Assembly (NCBI GenBank): GCA_964480425.1 | Contig: CAYZPY010000024.1 | Location: 1 to 22,010 of the forward strand | Source of the DNA: CAYYMD01 sp964480425 | GTDB lineage: Bacteria; Planctomycetota; Phycisphaerae; SM23-33 | Length of the DNA: 22,010 nt | Direction: 5' to 3' | Notes under the pieces: generated by a model | The model's input: only the letters and a program-made list of their open reading frames with translations | Database searches by the model: none | Told to the model about the DNA's origin: nothing | Made by a program: the position numbers and the translations under genes | In this document: piece after piece, positions 16,150 through 22,010 of the stretch | Layout of the letters: every line of letters starts with the position of its first letter | Numbering within the stretch: the first letter of the stretch is position 1

Positions 16150-16294
16150 TTGTATACATTGTGTCGCAATTTGACGAATCGCCGGTAGAGAGTCGTTCCG
16201 TCGTCTCCGACGGGCTCTACCCGGCGTATATATTACACGCCGATTGGAAAATCCGCGCAGAGCCATTATAATCCCACCCAAACCGGAGCGAAAG

Positions 16295-17290
16295 ATGAAC
16301 GTACTACTTACAGGCGGCGCGGGTTATATCGGCTCGCACGTGATCCGCTCGCTGCAAAAGGCCGGACACCGGTGCGTGGCGATGGACAACCTTGCCAACG
16401 GTCATCGCGCGGCGGTGGGCGACGTAGAACTCGTCGAAGCCGACTTGGCCGACGCCGAGGCCGTGAGGGATGCGCTTGGCCAGAACGACATCGACATGGT
16501 GATCCACCTTGCGGCGTACATCGAGGCCGGCGAGTCCGTCGAAAAGCCCGACAAGTATTTCCGCAACAACACGATAATCGGGCTGACGCTGCTGGACGCC
16601 ATGCGGGCCGCGGGCGTGGAGAACCTGGTATTTTCGTCCACGGCGGCGGTCTACGGAGAGCCCGAGCGTGTTCCCATCGTCGAGACGGACCGGCTTGACC
16701 CGATCAACCCGTACGGGTCGAGCAAACTGTGCGTGGAGTTTATGCTTCGGGCGTACGCGACGGCCTACGGGATGGGCTTCGTGTCGCTGCGGTATTTTAA
16801 CGTGGCGGGCGCGGACCCGGCCGGGGACATCGGCGAGGACCACGACCCCGAGACGCACCTGATTCCGCTGGTGCTCCAGGCGCCGCTGGGCAAGCGCCGG
16901 AAGGTGAAGATTTACGGCGACGATTACGACACGCCCGACGGCACGTGCATACGCGATTTCGTTCACGTGTGCGACCTGTCGGACGCCCACGTGCTGGCGT
17001 CCGACGCCGTCGTCCCTGGCAGGGTAAAAGTATACAACCTCGGCAACGGCGAGGGCTTCTCGGTGAAGCAGGTAATAGACACCTGCAGCCGGGTGACCGG
17101 TCACGACATTCAGGCCGAGGTCGCTCCCCGACGACCGGGCGACCCGCCGCGACTGGTCGCATCGTCCAAACGCGCCATGGACGAACTGAAATGGTCCCCG
17201 AGGTTCCCACAACTGGCCTCCATCGTCGAACACGCGTGGAGGTGGCATAAGAACCATCCGAATGGCTATGAAGAGAAAACTAAAAATTAA
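16295..17290 (+). CDS. galE: UDP-glucose 4-epimerase GalE
   Basis: GalE interconverts UDP-glucose and UDP-galactose using bound NAD, feeding surface polysaccharide and lipopolysaccharide synthesis or galactose use. The 331-residue product is a full-length extended short-chain dehydrogenase. It has the NAD-binding GGAGYIG motif at 7-13, the catalytic region FSSTAAVYG (Ser114-Ser115-Thr116) and the YxxxK motif at Tyr140-Lys144 (NPYGSSK). It also has the GalE-typical RYFNVAGADP, IYGDDYDTPDGTCIRDFVHV and YNLGNGEGFSV. GGAG six bases upstream supports the ATG at 16295; frames upstream of it would extend into the spacer. It stands alone, divergent from the pseudogene and separated from sudB by a 125-bp AT-rich spacer. 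UDP-glucose specificity is by family; UDP-GlcNAc epimerisation cannot be excluded. Confidence 0.92.
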   Translation: MNVLLTGGAGYIGSHVIRSLQKAGHRCVAMDNLANGHRAAVGDVELVEADLADAEAVRDALGQNDIDMVIHLAAYIEAGESVEKPDKYFRNNTIIGLTLLDAMRAAGVENLVFSSTAAVYGEPERVPIVETDRLDPINPYGSSKLCVEFMLRAYATAYGMGFVSLRYFNVAGADPAGDIGEDHDPETHLIPLVLQAPLGKRRKVKIYGDDYDTPDGTCIRDFVHVCDLSDAHVLASDAVVPGRVKVYNLGNGEGFSVKQVIDTCSRVTGHDIQAEVAPRRPGDPPRLVASSKRAMDELKWSPRFPQLASIVEHAWRWHKNHPNGYEEKTKN

Positions 17291-17415
17291 AAGCAACCCG
17301 CCGAAGGCGGATTGAAACCCGAAATTCGAATTAATTTGATGAAGTATTCTTCAAAGATGTTTTAAGCCGGTTAAATTTAAGATTTTAGTTTTAAGTATTT
17401 AGATTTGAGTTTCTT

Positions 17416-18264
17416 ATGTTTGGAGTTTTAAGCACGGAAAACATCGCACCGGACGTGCACCGGTTGGTAATCGAAGCGCCTCGGGTGGCGGCGGCGCGGC
17501 AGGCGGGGCAGTTTGTGATTGTGCGCGCGGCCGAGGGCGCCGAGCGGATTCCCCTGACCATCGCCGACGCCGACGCCGAGGCGGGAACGATTATGGTTTA
17601 CGTACAGGCGATCGGACCCGGCACGCGCGAGATAGTCGCCATGGCCGCCAAGGGCGGACTGGCGAACGTCGCCGGACCGCTGGGCAGGCCCACCGAGATT
17701 CGAAAGTGGGGAAAGGTTATTTGCGTCGGCGGGGGCGTAGGCACCGCCGTTTTATATCCCCAGGCACGCGCCCTGGCCGAGGCGGGCAACGACGTGACCG
17801 CCATCATCGGCGCGCGAAGCAGCGACTTGGTGATTCTTCGCGACGAACTGGCCGAATTCTGCAAATCCGTCGTGGTAGCCACAGAGGACGGTTCGGAAGG
17901 TATTAAGGGCATGGTTTCCGACGCGCTGGCCCCGAAACTCGTCGACGAGCATGCCCGTCCCGATGCCGTCTATGCGGTGGGCCCGGTGGCAATGATGTCG
18001 GCAGTGGCCGAGATGACCCGCCCCCACAACATAAAGACGATAGTGAGTCTGAATCCGATAATGGTGGACGGCACGGGGATGTGCGGCGGGTGCCGCGTGA
18101 CAGTCGGCAGGGAGGTCAAGTTCGCGTGCGTGGACGGTCCGGAGTTCGACGGCCACCAGGTGGACTTCGCCGAACTGTCCAGCAGGCAACGCGCCTACGA
18201 TGAAGTAAGATGCAAGCTCGACGAACTGGCTGAAAAATCACGGCAGGACGATGAAGGACGATAA
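17416..18264 (+). CDS. sudB: SudB/NfnA-type flavoprotein: NADPH/ferredoxin oxidoreductase small subunit
   Basis: This is the small subunit of the SudAB/NfnAB flavoenzyme, which exchanges electrons between NADH, NADPH and ferredoxin. It was first described as sulfide dehydrogenase in Pyrococcus and is also a flavin-based bifurcating transhydrogenase in Thermotoga and clostridia. The 282-residue product has an FAD-binding barrel (about 1-95, GQFVIVR and RIPLTIAD) and a nucleotide-binding domain (about 97-215, VICVGGGVGTAVLYP, VYAVGPVAMM). A C-terminal [2Fe-2S] site is built from Asp218, Cys223, Cys226 and Cys238 (DGTGMCGGCRV and FACVDGPEFDGH). The Asp-plus-three-Cys pattern is typical of this subfamily. 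The start aligns with the family even though only a weak GAG precedes it. It overlaps the partner gene by 14 bases. Whether it bifurcates here cannot be read from sequence alone. Confidence 0.9.
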   Translation: MFGVLSTENIAPDVHRLVIEAPRVAAARQAGQFVIVRAAEGAERIPLTIADADAEAGTIMVYVQAIGPGTREIVAMAAKGGLANVAGPLGRPTEIRKWGKVICVGGGVGTAVLYPQARALAEAGNDVTAIIGARSSDLVILRDELAEFCKSVVVATEDGSEGIKGMVSDALAPKLVDEHARPDAVYAVGPVAMMSAVAEMTRPHNIKTIVSLNPIMVDGTGMCGGCRVTVGREVKFACVDGPEFDGHQVDFAELSSRQRAYDEVRCKLDELAEKSRQDDEGR

Positions 18265-19675
18265 ACAAGAAACAAAAATATCCGCCGCGCGGCGGATGAA
18301 GATTCCGCGCGTCTCGATGCCACAGCAGGACGCCNNNNNNNNNNACTTCGACGAGGTTAATCTCGGCCTGTCCGAAGAGGTCGCGATGACCGAGGCGCAG
18401 CGCTGCCTTCAGTGCCGCAAGCGCCCGTGCGTCCAGGGGTGCCCTGTGCGGGTGCGGATTCCAGAGTTCCTGGAGAAGGTAGCCGACGGCGACTTCGCCG
18501 CGGCGGCGGAGATACTTTTGGCCGACAACGCGCTTCCGGGCATCGCCGGGCGGGTCTGTCCGCAGGAGGTCCAGTGCGAGGGTGTTTGCATCCGCGGCGC
18601 CAAGGGCGAGCCGGTGGCGATCGGCTGGCTGGAGCGTTTCGTGGCCGACTGGGCTGAACTGAACGCCAAACCGCCCGAGCCGCCGGCGGGAAAAACCGGC
18701 TTCTGCGTAGCCGTCGTCGGTTCGGGTCCGGGCGGGCTGACCGCCGCGGGCGAACTGGCGAAAATGGGGCACGACGTGACCATATTCGAGGCGCTGCACG
18801 ACACAGGCGGGGTGCTTCGATACGGCATCCCGGAATTTCGCCTGCCCAAGCGCGTGGTGGATAACGAGGTTGATCGCCTCAAGGACGTGGGCGTCAAAAT
18901 CGAGTGCGACGTCATCGTCGGTAGGACCATTACGATGGAGCAGATAACCGACCAGTTCGATGCCTGCTTCATCGCCAACGGCGCCGGGCTGCCGATGTTC
19001 CTCAACGTGCCCGGTGAGAATCTCAAGGGCGTGTACTCGGCCAACGAGTATCTCACCCGCGTGAACCTGATGGGCGCCTGGCGCCAAGAGACGGCCACGC
19101 CCATCGCGCGCGGTAGGGTGGCGGTGGTCTTCGGCGGGGGCAACACCGCCATGGACGCCGTGCGGACGGCCAGGCGGCTCGGCTCGCGCCGGGCGGTGCT
19201 CGCCTATCGACGCACGCGCGTCGAGATGCCCGCGCGCATCGAGGAAATCGAGCACGCCGAGCAGGAGGGCATCGAGTTCATGTTCCTGGTTAGCCCCCTG
19301 GAGCTGCTGGGCGACCAGGAGGGGTGGATTCGAGCGGTTCGCCTCCAGCGGATGGAGCTTGGCGAGCCGGACGACTCGGGCAGGCGAAGACCCGTGCCAA
19401 TCGAGGGCAGCGAGTTCGAGGTCGAGGCCGACATCGTCGTGGTGGCAATCGGCACGCGAGCCAATCCGCTGTTCACCAGGACCTGCCCGGAACTAAAACT
19501 CAATAAGTGGGGCAACATCGAGGTTGACGAAAACCAGATGACCTCCATGCCCGGCGTTTTTGCCGGTGGGGACATCGTACGCGGCGGGGCCACCGTCATA
19601 CTGGCGATGGGCGACGGAAAAAACGCCGCCGCTGCAATAGACAAATATCTCCGCGGCGATAAAAACAGCGGCTAA
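18251..19675 (+). CDS. sudA: SudA/NfnB-type glutamate synthase small-subunit-like flavoprotein (large subunit, short assembly gap)
   Basis: This is the large partner of SudB, homologous to the GltD subunit of glutamate synthase. It carries two [4Fe-4S] clusters, FAD and an NADPH site. Residues, numbered as assembled (474), show the N-terminal signature KIPRVSMPQQD and the cluster cysteines Cys52, 55, 60 and 64 (CLQCRKRPCVQGC). A second set lies at Cys103, 109 and 113 (CPQEVQCEGVC). The FAD motif is VVGSGPGGLTAAGELA (about 156-171), the NADPH motif VFGGGNTAMDAVRTARRLG (about 296-314), and the FAD-closing motif MPGVFAGGDIVRGGATVILAMG is near the end. Ten Ns (18335-18344) interrupt the N-terminus. 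No glutamate synthase large subunit lies nearby and the 14-base overlap with sudB is decisive, so the Nfn/Sud role is favoured over GltD. Confidence 0.92.
   Translation: MKDDKQETKISAARRMKIPRVSMPQQDAXXXXFDEVNLGLSEEVAMTEAQRCLQCRKRPCVQGCPVRVRIPEFLEKVADGDFAAAAEILLADNALPGIAGRVCPQEVQCEGVCIRGAKGEPVAIGWLERFVADWAELNAKPPEPPAGKTGFCVAVVGSGPGGLTAAGELAKMGHDVTIFEALHDTGGVLRYGIPEFRLPKRVVDNEVDRLKDVGVKIECDVIVGRTITMEQITDQFDACFIANGAGLPMFLNVPGENLKGVYSANEYLTRVNLMGAWRQETATPIARGRVAVVFGGGNTAMDAVRTARRLGSRRAVLAYRRTRVEMPARIEEIEHAEQEGIEFMFLVSPLELLGDQEGWIRAVRLQRMELGEPDDSGRRRPVPIEGSEFEVEADIVVVAIGTRANPLFTRTCPELKLNKWGNIEVDENQMTSMPGVFAGGDIVRGGATVILAMGDGKNAAAAIDKYLRGDKNSG
18335..18344. other. Assembly gap (10 Ns) inside sudA
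   Basis: The gap lies between PQQDA and FDEVNLG. Homologues usually have about six residues here, ending in Asn before the Phe. The codon after the Ns ends in AC, which fits Asn. The true gap is then nearer 16 bases, and the frame is kept either way. Confidence 0.7.
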
Positions 19676-19680
19676 TCTCA

Positions 19681-20034
19681 TTGGACGGCGGATTGTACAT
19701 TGCGGTTTTTTGGTTGCCGCGGGGGCGGCGGATGCGCGTGGGGCGACTGGGTGTGGTGAAATTTCGGGCCGGTTTCTATTTCTACGTCGGAAGCGCCAAA
19801 CGGAACCTTTCGACCCGCCTGGCGCGCCACGCGCGGCGGCGTAAAAAACTGCGATGGCACATTGATTATCTCTCGGCGCGGGCGAAGATGGTCGGGGCGA
19901 TTGTAATTACCGACCGGCGGCGGAGCGAATGCCGACTGGCGGGCGAACTGGAAGAGATGTTCGATCGGCCCGGGCCGGCTTCGGCGCTTCGGACTGTGAC
20001 TGCGGCGGGCATCTTTTCTACGGAGACGATTTGA
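19681..20034 (+). CDS. DUF123 / GIY-YIG-type nuclease-like protein, frameshifted near the C-terminus
   Basis: This small protein belongs to the DUF123 (Uri-type, GIY-YIG-related) family, whose cellular role is unclear. The 117-residue frame shows VGRLGVVKFRAGFYFYVGSA, the LARHARRRKKLRWHIDYL box and SECRLAGEL. The last family box is missing from this frame but present in the next one. From 19977 the -1 frame reads GFGASDCDCGGHLFY and ends at the TGA 20037-20039, exactly the expected 'GFGSSDC.C..HLFYF' ending. A single base appears to be missing somewhere in about 19960-19976, a GC-rich run (CGGCCCGGGCCGG). This may be a sequencing error, a true mutation or, less likely, a frameshift site. The start is a TTG five bases after the sudA stop, with no clear binding site. 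Restored length would be about 119 residues. Confidence 0.75.
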   Translation: MDGGLYIAVFWLPRGRRMRVGRLGVVKFRAGFYFYVGSAKRNLSTRLARHARRRKKLRWHIDYLSARAKMVGAIVITDRRRSECRLAGELEEMFDRPGPASALRTVTAAGIFSTETI

Positions 20035-20049
20035 CCTGACCGCCGATTC

Positions 20050-20913
20050 TCACGTGTTTAACAGCCATGCCGTTACTATCACCCCGTTGAAAATCGTGTG
20101 AATGAGAATGGCCGGGTAAAGCCGACCGGTCCGCTCGTAGTTGTATCCCATTCCCACCGCCAGTATGAAAAGCCCCCCAAGCGCATGCGGCGTGGAGGTG
20201 TGCATCAGCGCGAAGAAAGCCGAGGCGACCAGTATCGCCGCCCACGGTCTGCGCGTCCGCGCGCGAATCGCCGATTGAAGCAGCCCGCGGAAGAACACCT
20301 CCTCGGCCAGCGGCGCCAGCACGACCGCCCCGACCACCAGAAGCATCTTCATCCACAACGACACCTCTCCCAGCGAGACGAGCATGGGATGGGGCCTCAC
20401 CATCTCCGGGGGAAGGACCAGTTCGGCGAGTTTCAGGGCGCCCATGCACAACGGCATCAGCGACAGGTATCCCAGCAGACCCCTCATGCTGTCGGTCAGC
20501 CAGCGTCGCATGCTCAGCCCCATGCCGCGCGTCAGGCCGCCGCGAAACGCCCTGGCGCCGACCAGCAGGCAGCAGGAACCCCAGATTACCGGTATGACGA
20601 TGGACCCCGCCGCGAACCATACGGTTTGCTTCTCCGGGTCGGTCAGCGAGATCAGGCCCGCCTGGAGACCCAGCCATATCAATATCGTCGCCAGGATGTC
20701 GAACGGGCCCAGGCGGTTGGGGCGCGCCGGCGTGCCGGAAAGGGAGAATTTCCTCGGGCGGGCGAGGCAGTGCACCAGCCACGCCGCAAGCACGCATACG
20801 CCGATTGCGGTGACGACCGTCAACATGGCGGCGCCCGTGTCCTTTATCGGCGCTAAGCGAGCATCCTCAGAAGCGCCGGGGGCCTGTGCGAGCATTGACA
20901 TTATCGGGTTCAT
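20050..20913 (-). CDS. CPBP-family intramembrane glutamic protease (CAAX protease-like)
   Basis: The 287-residue product is a polytopic inner-membrane protein of the CPBP/Abi family, related to the CAAX protease Rce1. It has about seven hydrophobic segments, and the three family motifs are intact. These are Glu204-Glu205-x-x-x-Arg209 (EEVFFRG), Phe234-x-x-x-His238 (FALMH) and His272-x-x-x-Asn276 (HTIFN), so a protease active site in the membrane is likely. Bacterial members have roles in protein maturation, bacteriocin immunity or unknown functions; nothing here names a substrate. The ATG at 20913 has no good binding site, and an in-frame Met at residue 5 is an alternative. The gene is divergent from trpC across only 56 bp and converges on the DUF123 gene with a 10-15 bp spacer. 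Confidence 0.85.
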   Translation of the reverse strand: MNPIMSMLAQAPGASEDARLAPIKDTGAAMLTVVTAIGVCVLAAWLVHCLARPRKFSLSGTPARPNRLGPFDILATILIWLGLQAGLISLTDPEKQTVWFAAGSIVIPVIWGSCCLLVGARAFRGGLTRGMGLSMRRWLTDSMRGLLGYLSLMPLCMGALKLAELVLPPEMVRPHPMLVSLGEVSLWMKMLLVVGAVVLAPLAEEVFFRGLLQSAIRARTRRPWAAILVASAFFALMHTSTPHALGGLFILAVGMGYNYERTGRLYPAILIHTIFNGVIVTAWLLNT

Positions 20914-20969
20914 GGTGTTAACGTTATAAATACCTGTCCTTCGGCCACGCCTTCTTAGCGGAAACTACG

Positions 20970-21791
20970 ATGCCACAGAATATATTGGACCGGATACTTA
21001 AGACCAAGCGTAAAGAAGTCGCCTCGCTCCGCGCCGCGGGCGGGCTGGACGAGCTGAAGTCGGCCGCGCGAGACGCGCCGCCGGTGCGCAACTTTTACTC
21101 CGCCGTATCGCGCCGCGCAAGGCGCACCGCAAACCTCATCGCCGAGGTCAAAAAGGCGTCTCCCTCGGCGGGCGTGATACGCGAGGATTTCGACCCCGTC
21201 GCCATTGCCCGACGCTACGCCGAGGCAGGCGCCGACGCCGTCAGCGTGCTGACCGACGAAAAATATTTCCAGGGCTCGCTGGCGGACCTGACGGCGGTGC
21301 GTCAGGCCGTGGACCTGCCCGTGCTGCGGAAGGACTTCATCATAGACGAACACCAGGTTTATCAGAGCCGCGCCGCCGGCGCCGACGCCATATTATTGAT
21401 TGCAGCCGCCATGCCGCCGGGAAAACTGCTGGACCTGATGATACTTGCCGCCGAACTGCGGATGACCTCGCTGGTGGAGGTTCACGGGGCAGACGATCTC
21501 ATGCAGGTCCGCTCGATGGTGGGCTTCCCGCACAGTGGATACAGCATACTGGGCATCAACAATCGCGACCTGACCACGTTCTTCAAGACGGACATAGGTA
21601 CGACGATCCGGCTGATAGGACTGGCCGGGGGCGATGCGCCGCTGGTGAGCGAATCGGGCATCGCCACCGCGCGCGACGTTCGTCGTCTTGCTGCGGCGGG
21701 CGTGCGGGCGATACTGGTCGGTGAGACTCTCATGCGGAGCGACGACATCACCGCTGCCGTTACCGAACTGCTGGGTCCGCAAAGGGGGTAA
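20970..21791 (+). CDS. trpC: Indole-3-glycerol phosphate synthase TrpC
   Basis: TrpC closes the indole ring of tryptophan, converting CdRP (the carboxyphenylamino-deoxyribulose phosphate intermediate) to indole-3-glycerol phosphate. The 273-residue product is a complete TIM barrel of normal length. It contains the family motifs IAEVKKASPSAG (Glu59, Lys61), VLTDEKYFQGS, VLRKDFIID (Lys121), SLVEVH (Glu170), GINNRDL (Asn197-Asn198) and LVSESGI, ending with AILVGETLMRS. The catalytic Lys and Glu positions match those of characterised enzymes. The start ATG at 20970 agrees with the family; only a weak GGAA precedes it. No other trp gene is in the window, so it is probably an orphan member of a scattered pathway. 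It is followed by an unusual phased repeat array and a strong terminator. Confidence 0.95.
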   Translation: MPQNILDRILKTKRKEVASLRAAGGLDELKSAARDAPPVRNFYSAVSRRARRTANLIAEVKKASPSAGVIREDFDPVAIARRYAEAGADAVSVLTDEKYFQGSLADLTAVRQAVDLPVLRKDFIIDEHQVYQSRAAGADAILLIAAAMPPGKLLDLMILAAELRMTSLVEVHGADDLMQVRSMVGFPHSGYSILGINNRDLTTFFKTDIGTTIRLIGLAGGDAPLVSESGIATARDVRRLAAAGVRAILVGETLMRSDDITAAVTELLGPQRG

Positions 21792-21823
21792 ATTCTGCTG
21801 CGGCGCCGGCCTGTTTTCCTTCT

Positions 21824-21912
21824 TTGCGCACTGTTGCGCATTTCGGCTGTGTATTGCGCGTTGTTGCGCCCAAAAGGGCGTATTGCGCGCCGTTGCGCGA
21901 TATTGCGCAAAT
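21824..21912 (+). repeat. Helically phased TTGCGC direct-repeat array
   Basis: Seven exact TTGCGC hexamers start at 21824, 21834, 21854, 21864, 21883, 21893 and 21903, so the spacing is 10, 20, 10, 19, 10 and 10 bases. They form three larger units of 30, 29 and about 30 bases, each opening with TTGCGC-N4-TTGCGC; the third unit has an extra copy. The array lies 32 bases after the trpC stop and ends 11 bases before a TTGACA. One-turn spacing puts all copies on one face of the helix, as expected for cooperative binding of a regulator. The function is unknown. Confidence 0.75.
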
Positions 21913-21963
21913 ATACCCCTTGACATATTCGCGTAAGTGTAACGCCGCCGACCCAGGTTCAAT

Positions 21964-21998
21964 AAAAAGCGGCCGCCCGTACGAGCGGCCGCTTTTTT
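21964..21998 (+). terminator. Strong intrinsic terminator
   Basis: AAAAAGCGGCCGC (21964-21976) pairs with GCGGCCGCTTTTT (21985-21997) across an eight-base loop, followed by one more T. The eight GC pairs plus an A/T-extended stem make a textbook factor-independent terminator that could work in both directions. It lies about 170 bases after trpC, beyond the TTGCGC array, so it ends trpC transcription or a short separate transcript from the array region. Confidence 0.85.
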
Positions 21999-22010
21999 GT
22001 TATTTAATTT

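Noticed and set aside
13930..16180. Weak likeness between TTGTGTC...AATTT...TAGAG words near 13952 and 16158
   Set aside because: The match is short and gapped, and the positions relative to the duplicated gene do not correspond, so common origin is not supported.
17298..17310. CCGCC-GAA-GGCGG hairpin just after galE as a terminator
   Set aside because: The stem is only five pairs with a three-base loop, and it is followed by ATTGAAA, not a T run, on the plus strand.
20895..20930. TTGACA (20895-20900) and TATAAA (20925-20930) before trpC
   Set aside because: The spacer is 24 bases, too long for a normal promoter. The TATAAA alone may still be a -10 box, but I cannot support a complete promoter.
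21956..21962. GGTTCAA resembling a tRNA T-loop
   Set aside because: No acceptor, D or anticodon arm can be formed around it, and a terminator begins two bases later.

Overview
This window looks like a GC-rich chromosome fragment of a Gram-negative (diderm) bacterium, most likely a planctomycete-type organism (Planctomycetota, perhaps Phycisphaerae). The evidence is an outer-membrane and lipid A gene block with a fused LpxC-FabZ protein, a planctomycete-style secreted protein ending in a YLLYSAGAN-type tail, and frequent TTG/GTG starts. The phylum is an inference from gene content; no rRNA or marker gene is present. Two runs of 10 Ns mark assembly gaps.

Layout. 27-518 (-) is a small membrane protein of unknown function. 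782-9055 (+) is one long envelope block: bamA, ompH/skp, lpxD, lpxC-fabZ, two consecutive lpxA-family genes and a Gfo/Idh/MocA dehydrogenase, mostly touching or overlapping. It covers outer-membrane protein assembly, the periplasmic chaperone and the early acylation steps of lipid A synthesis; lpxB, lpxK and lpxH/lpxI are not here. The minus strand from 13758 down to 9072 carries mfd (transcription-repair coupling factor) and a lipoprotein parvulin-type foldase. 14016-15767 (-) is a large secreted protein of unknown function, with a decayed partial copy of itself directly upstream (about 15797-16047). 16295-17290 (+) is galE. 17416-19675 (+) is a two-gene SudB/SudA (NfnA/NfnB) flavoprotein pair, followed by a small DUF123/GIY-YIG-type gene that appears frameshifted. 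20050-20913 (-) is a CPBP-family membrane protease, divergent from trpC (20970-21791, +). The window ends with a helically phased array of TTGCGC repeats and a strong intrinsic terminator.

How the genes fit together. BamA, OmpH and the foldase handle outer-membrane protein biogenesis. LpxA, LpxC and LpxD make the acylated glucosamine precursor of lipid A, and the FabZ half of the fusion belongs to the fatty-acid elongation cycle that competes for the same hydroxyacyl-ACP pool. The adjacent dehydrogenase may modify the sugar nucleotide (GnnA-like), and GalE supplies UDP-galactose for surface glycans.

The most notable observations are: (1) seven TTGCGC hexamers at about 10-bp spacing, in about 30-bp super-repeats, after trpC; (2) tandem lpxA paralogs of which the first has lost the catalytic His and other active-site residues while the second keeps them; (3) a -1 frame disruption in the DUF123 gene, whose family C-terminus is intact in the neighbouring frame; (4) a tandem duplicate in decay upstream of the secreted protein; (5) GCCTGCC-type palindromes, one of them inside the foldase coding sequence; (6) a possible 11-codon leader ORF whose stop overlaps the lpxD start.
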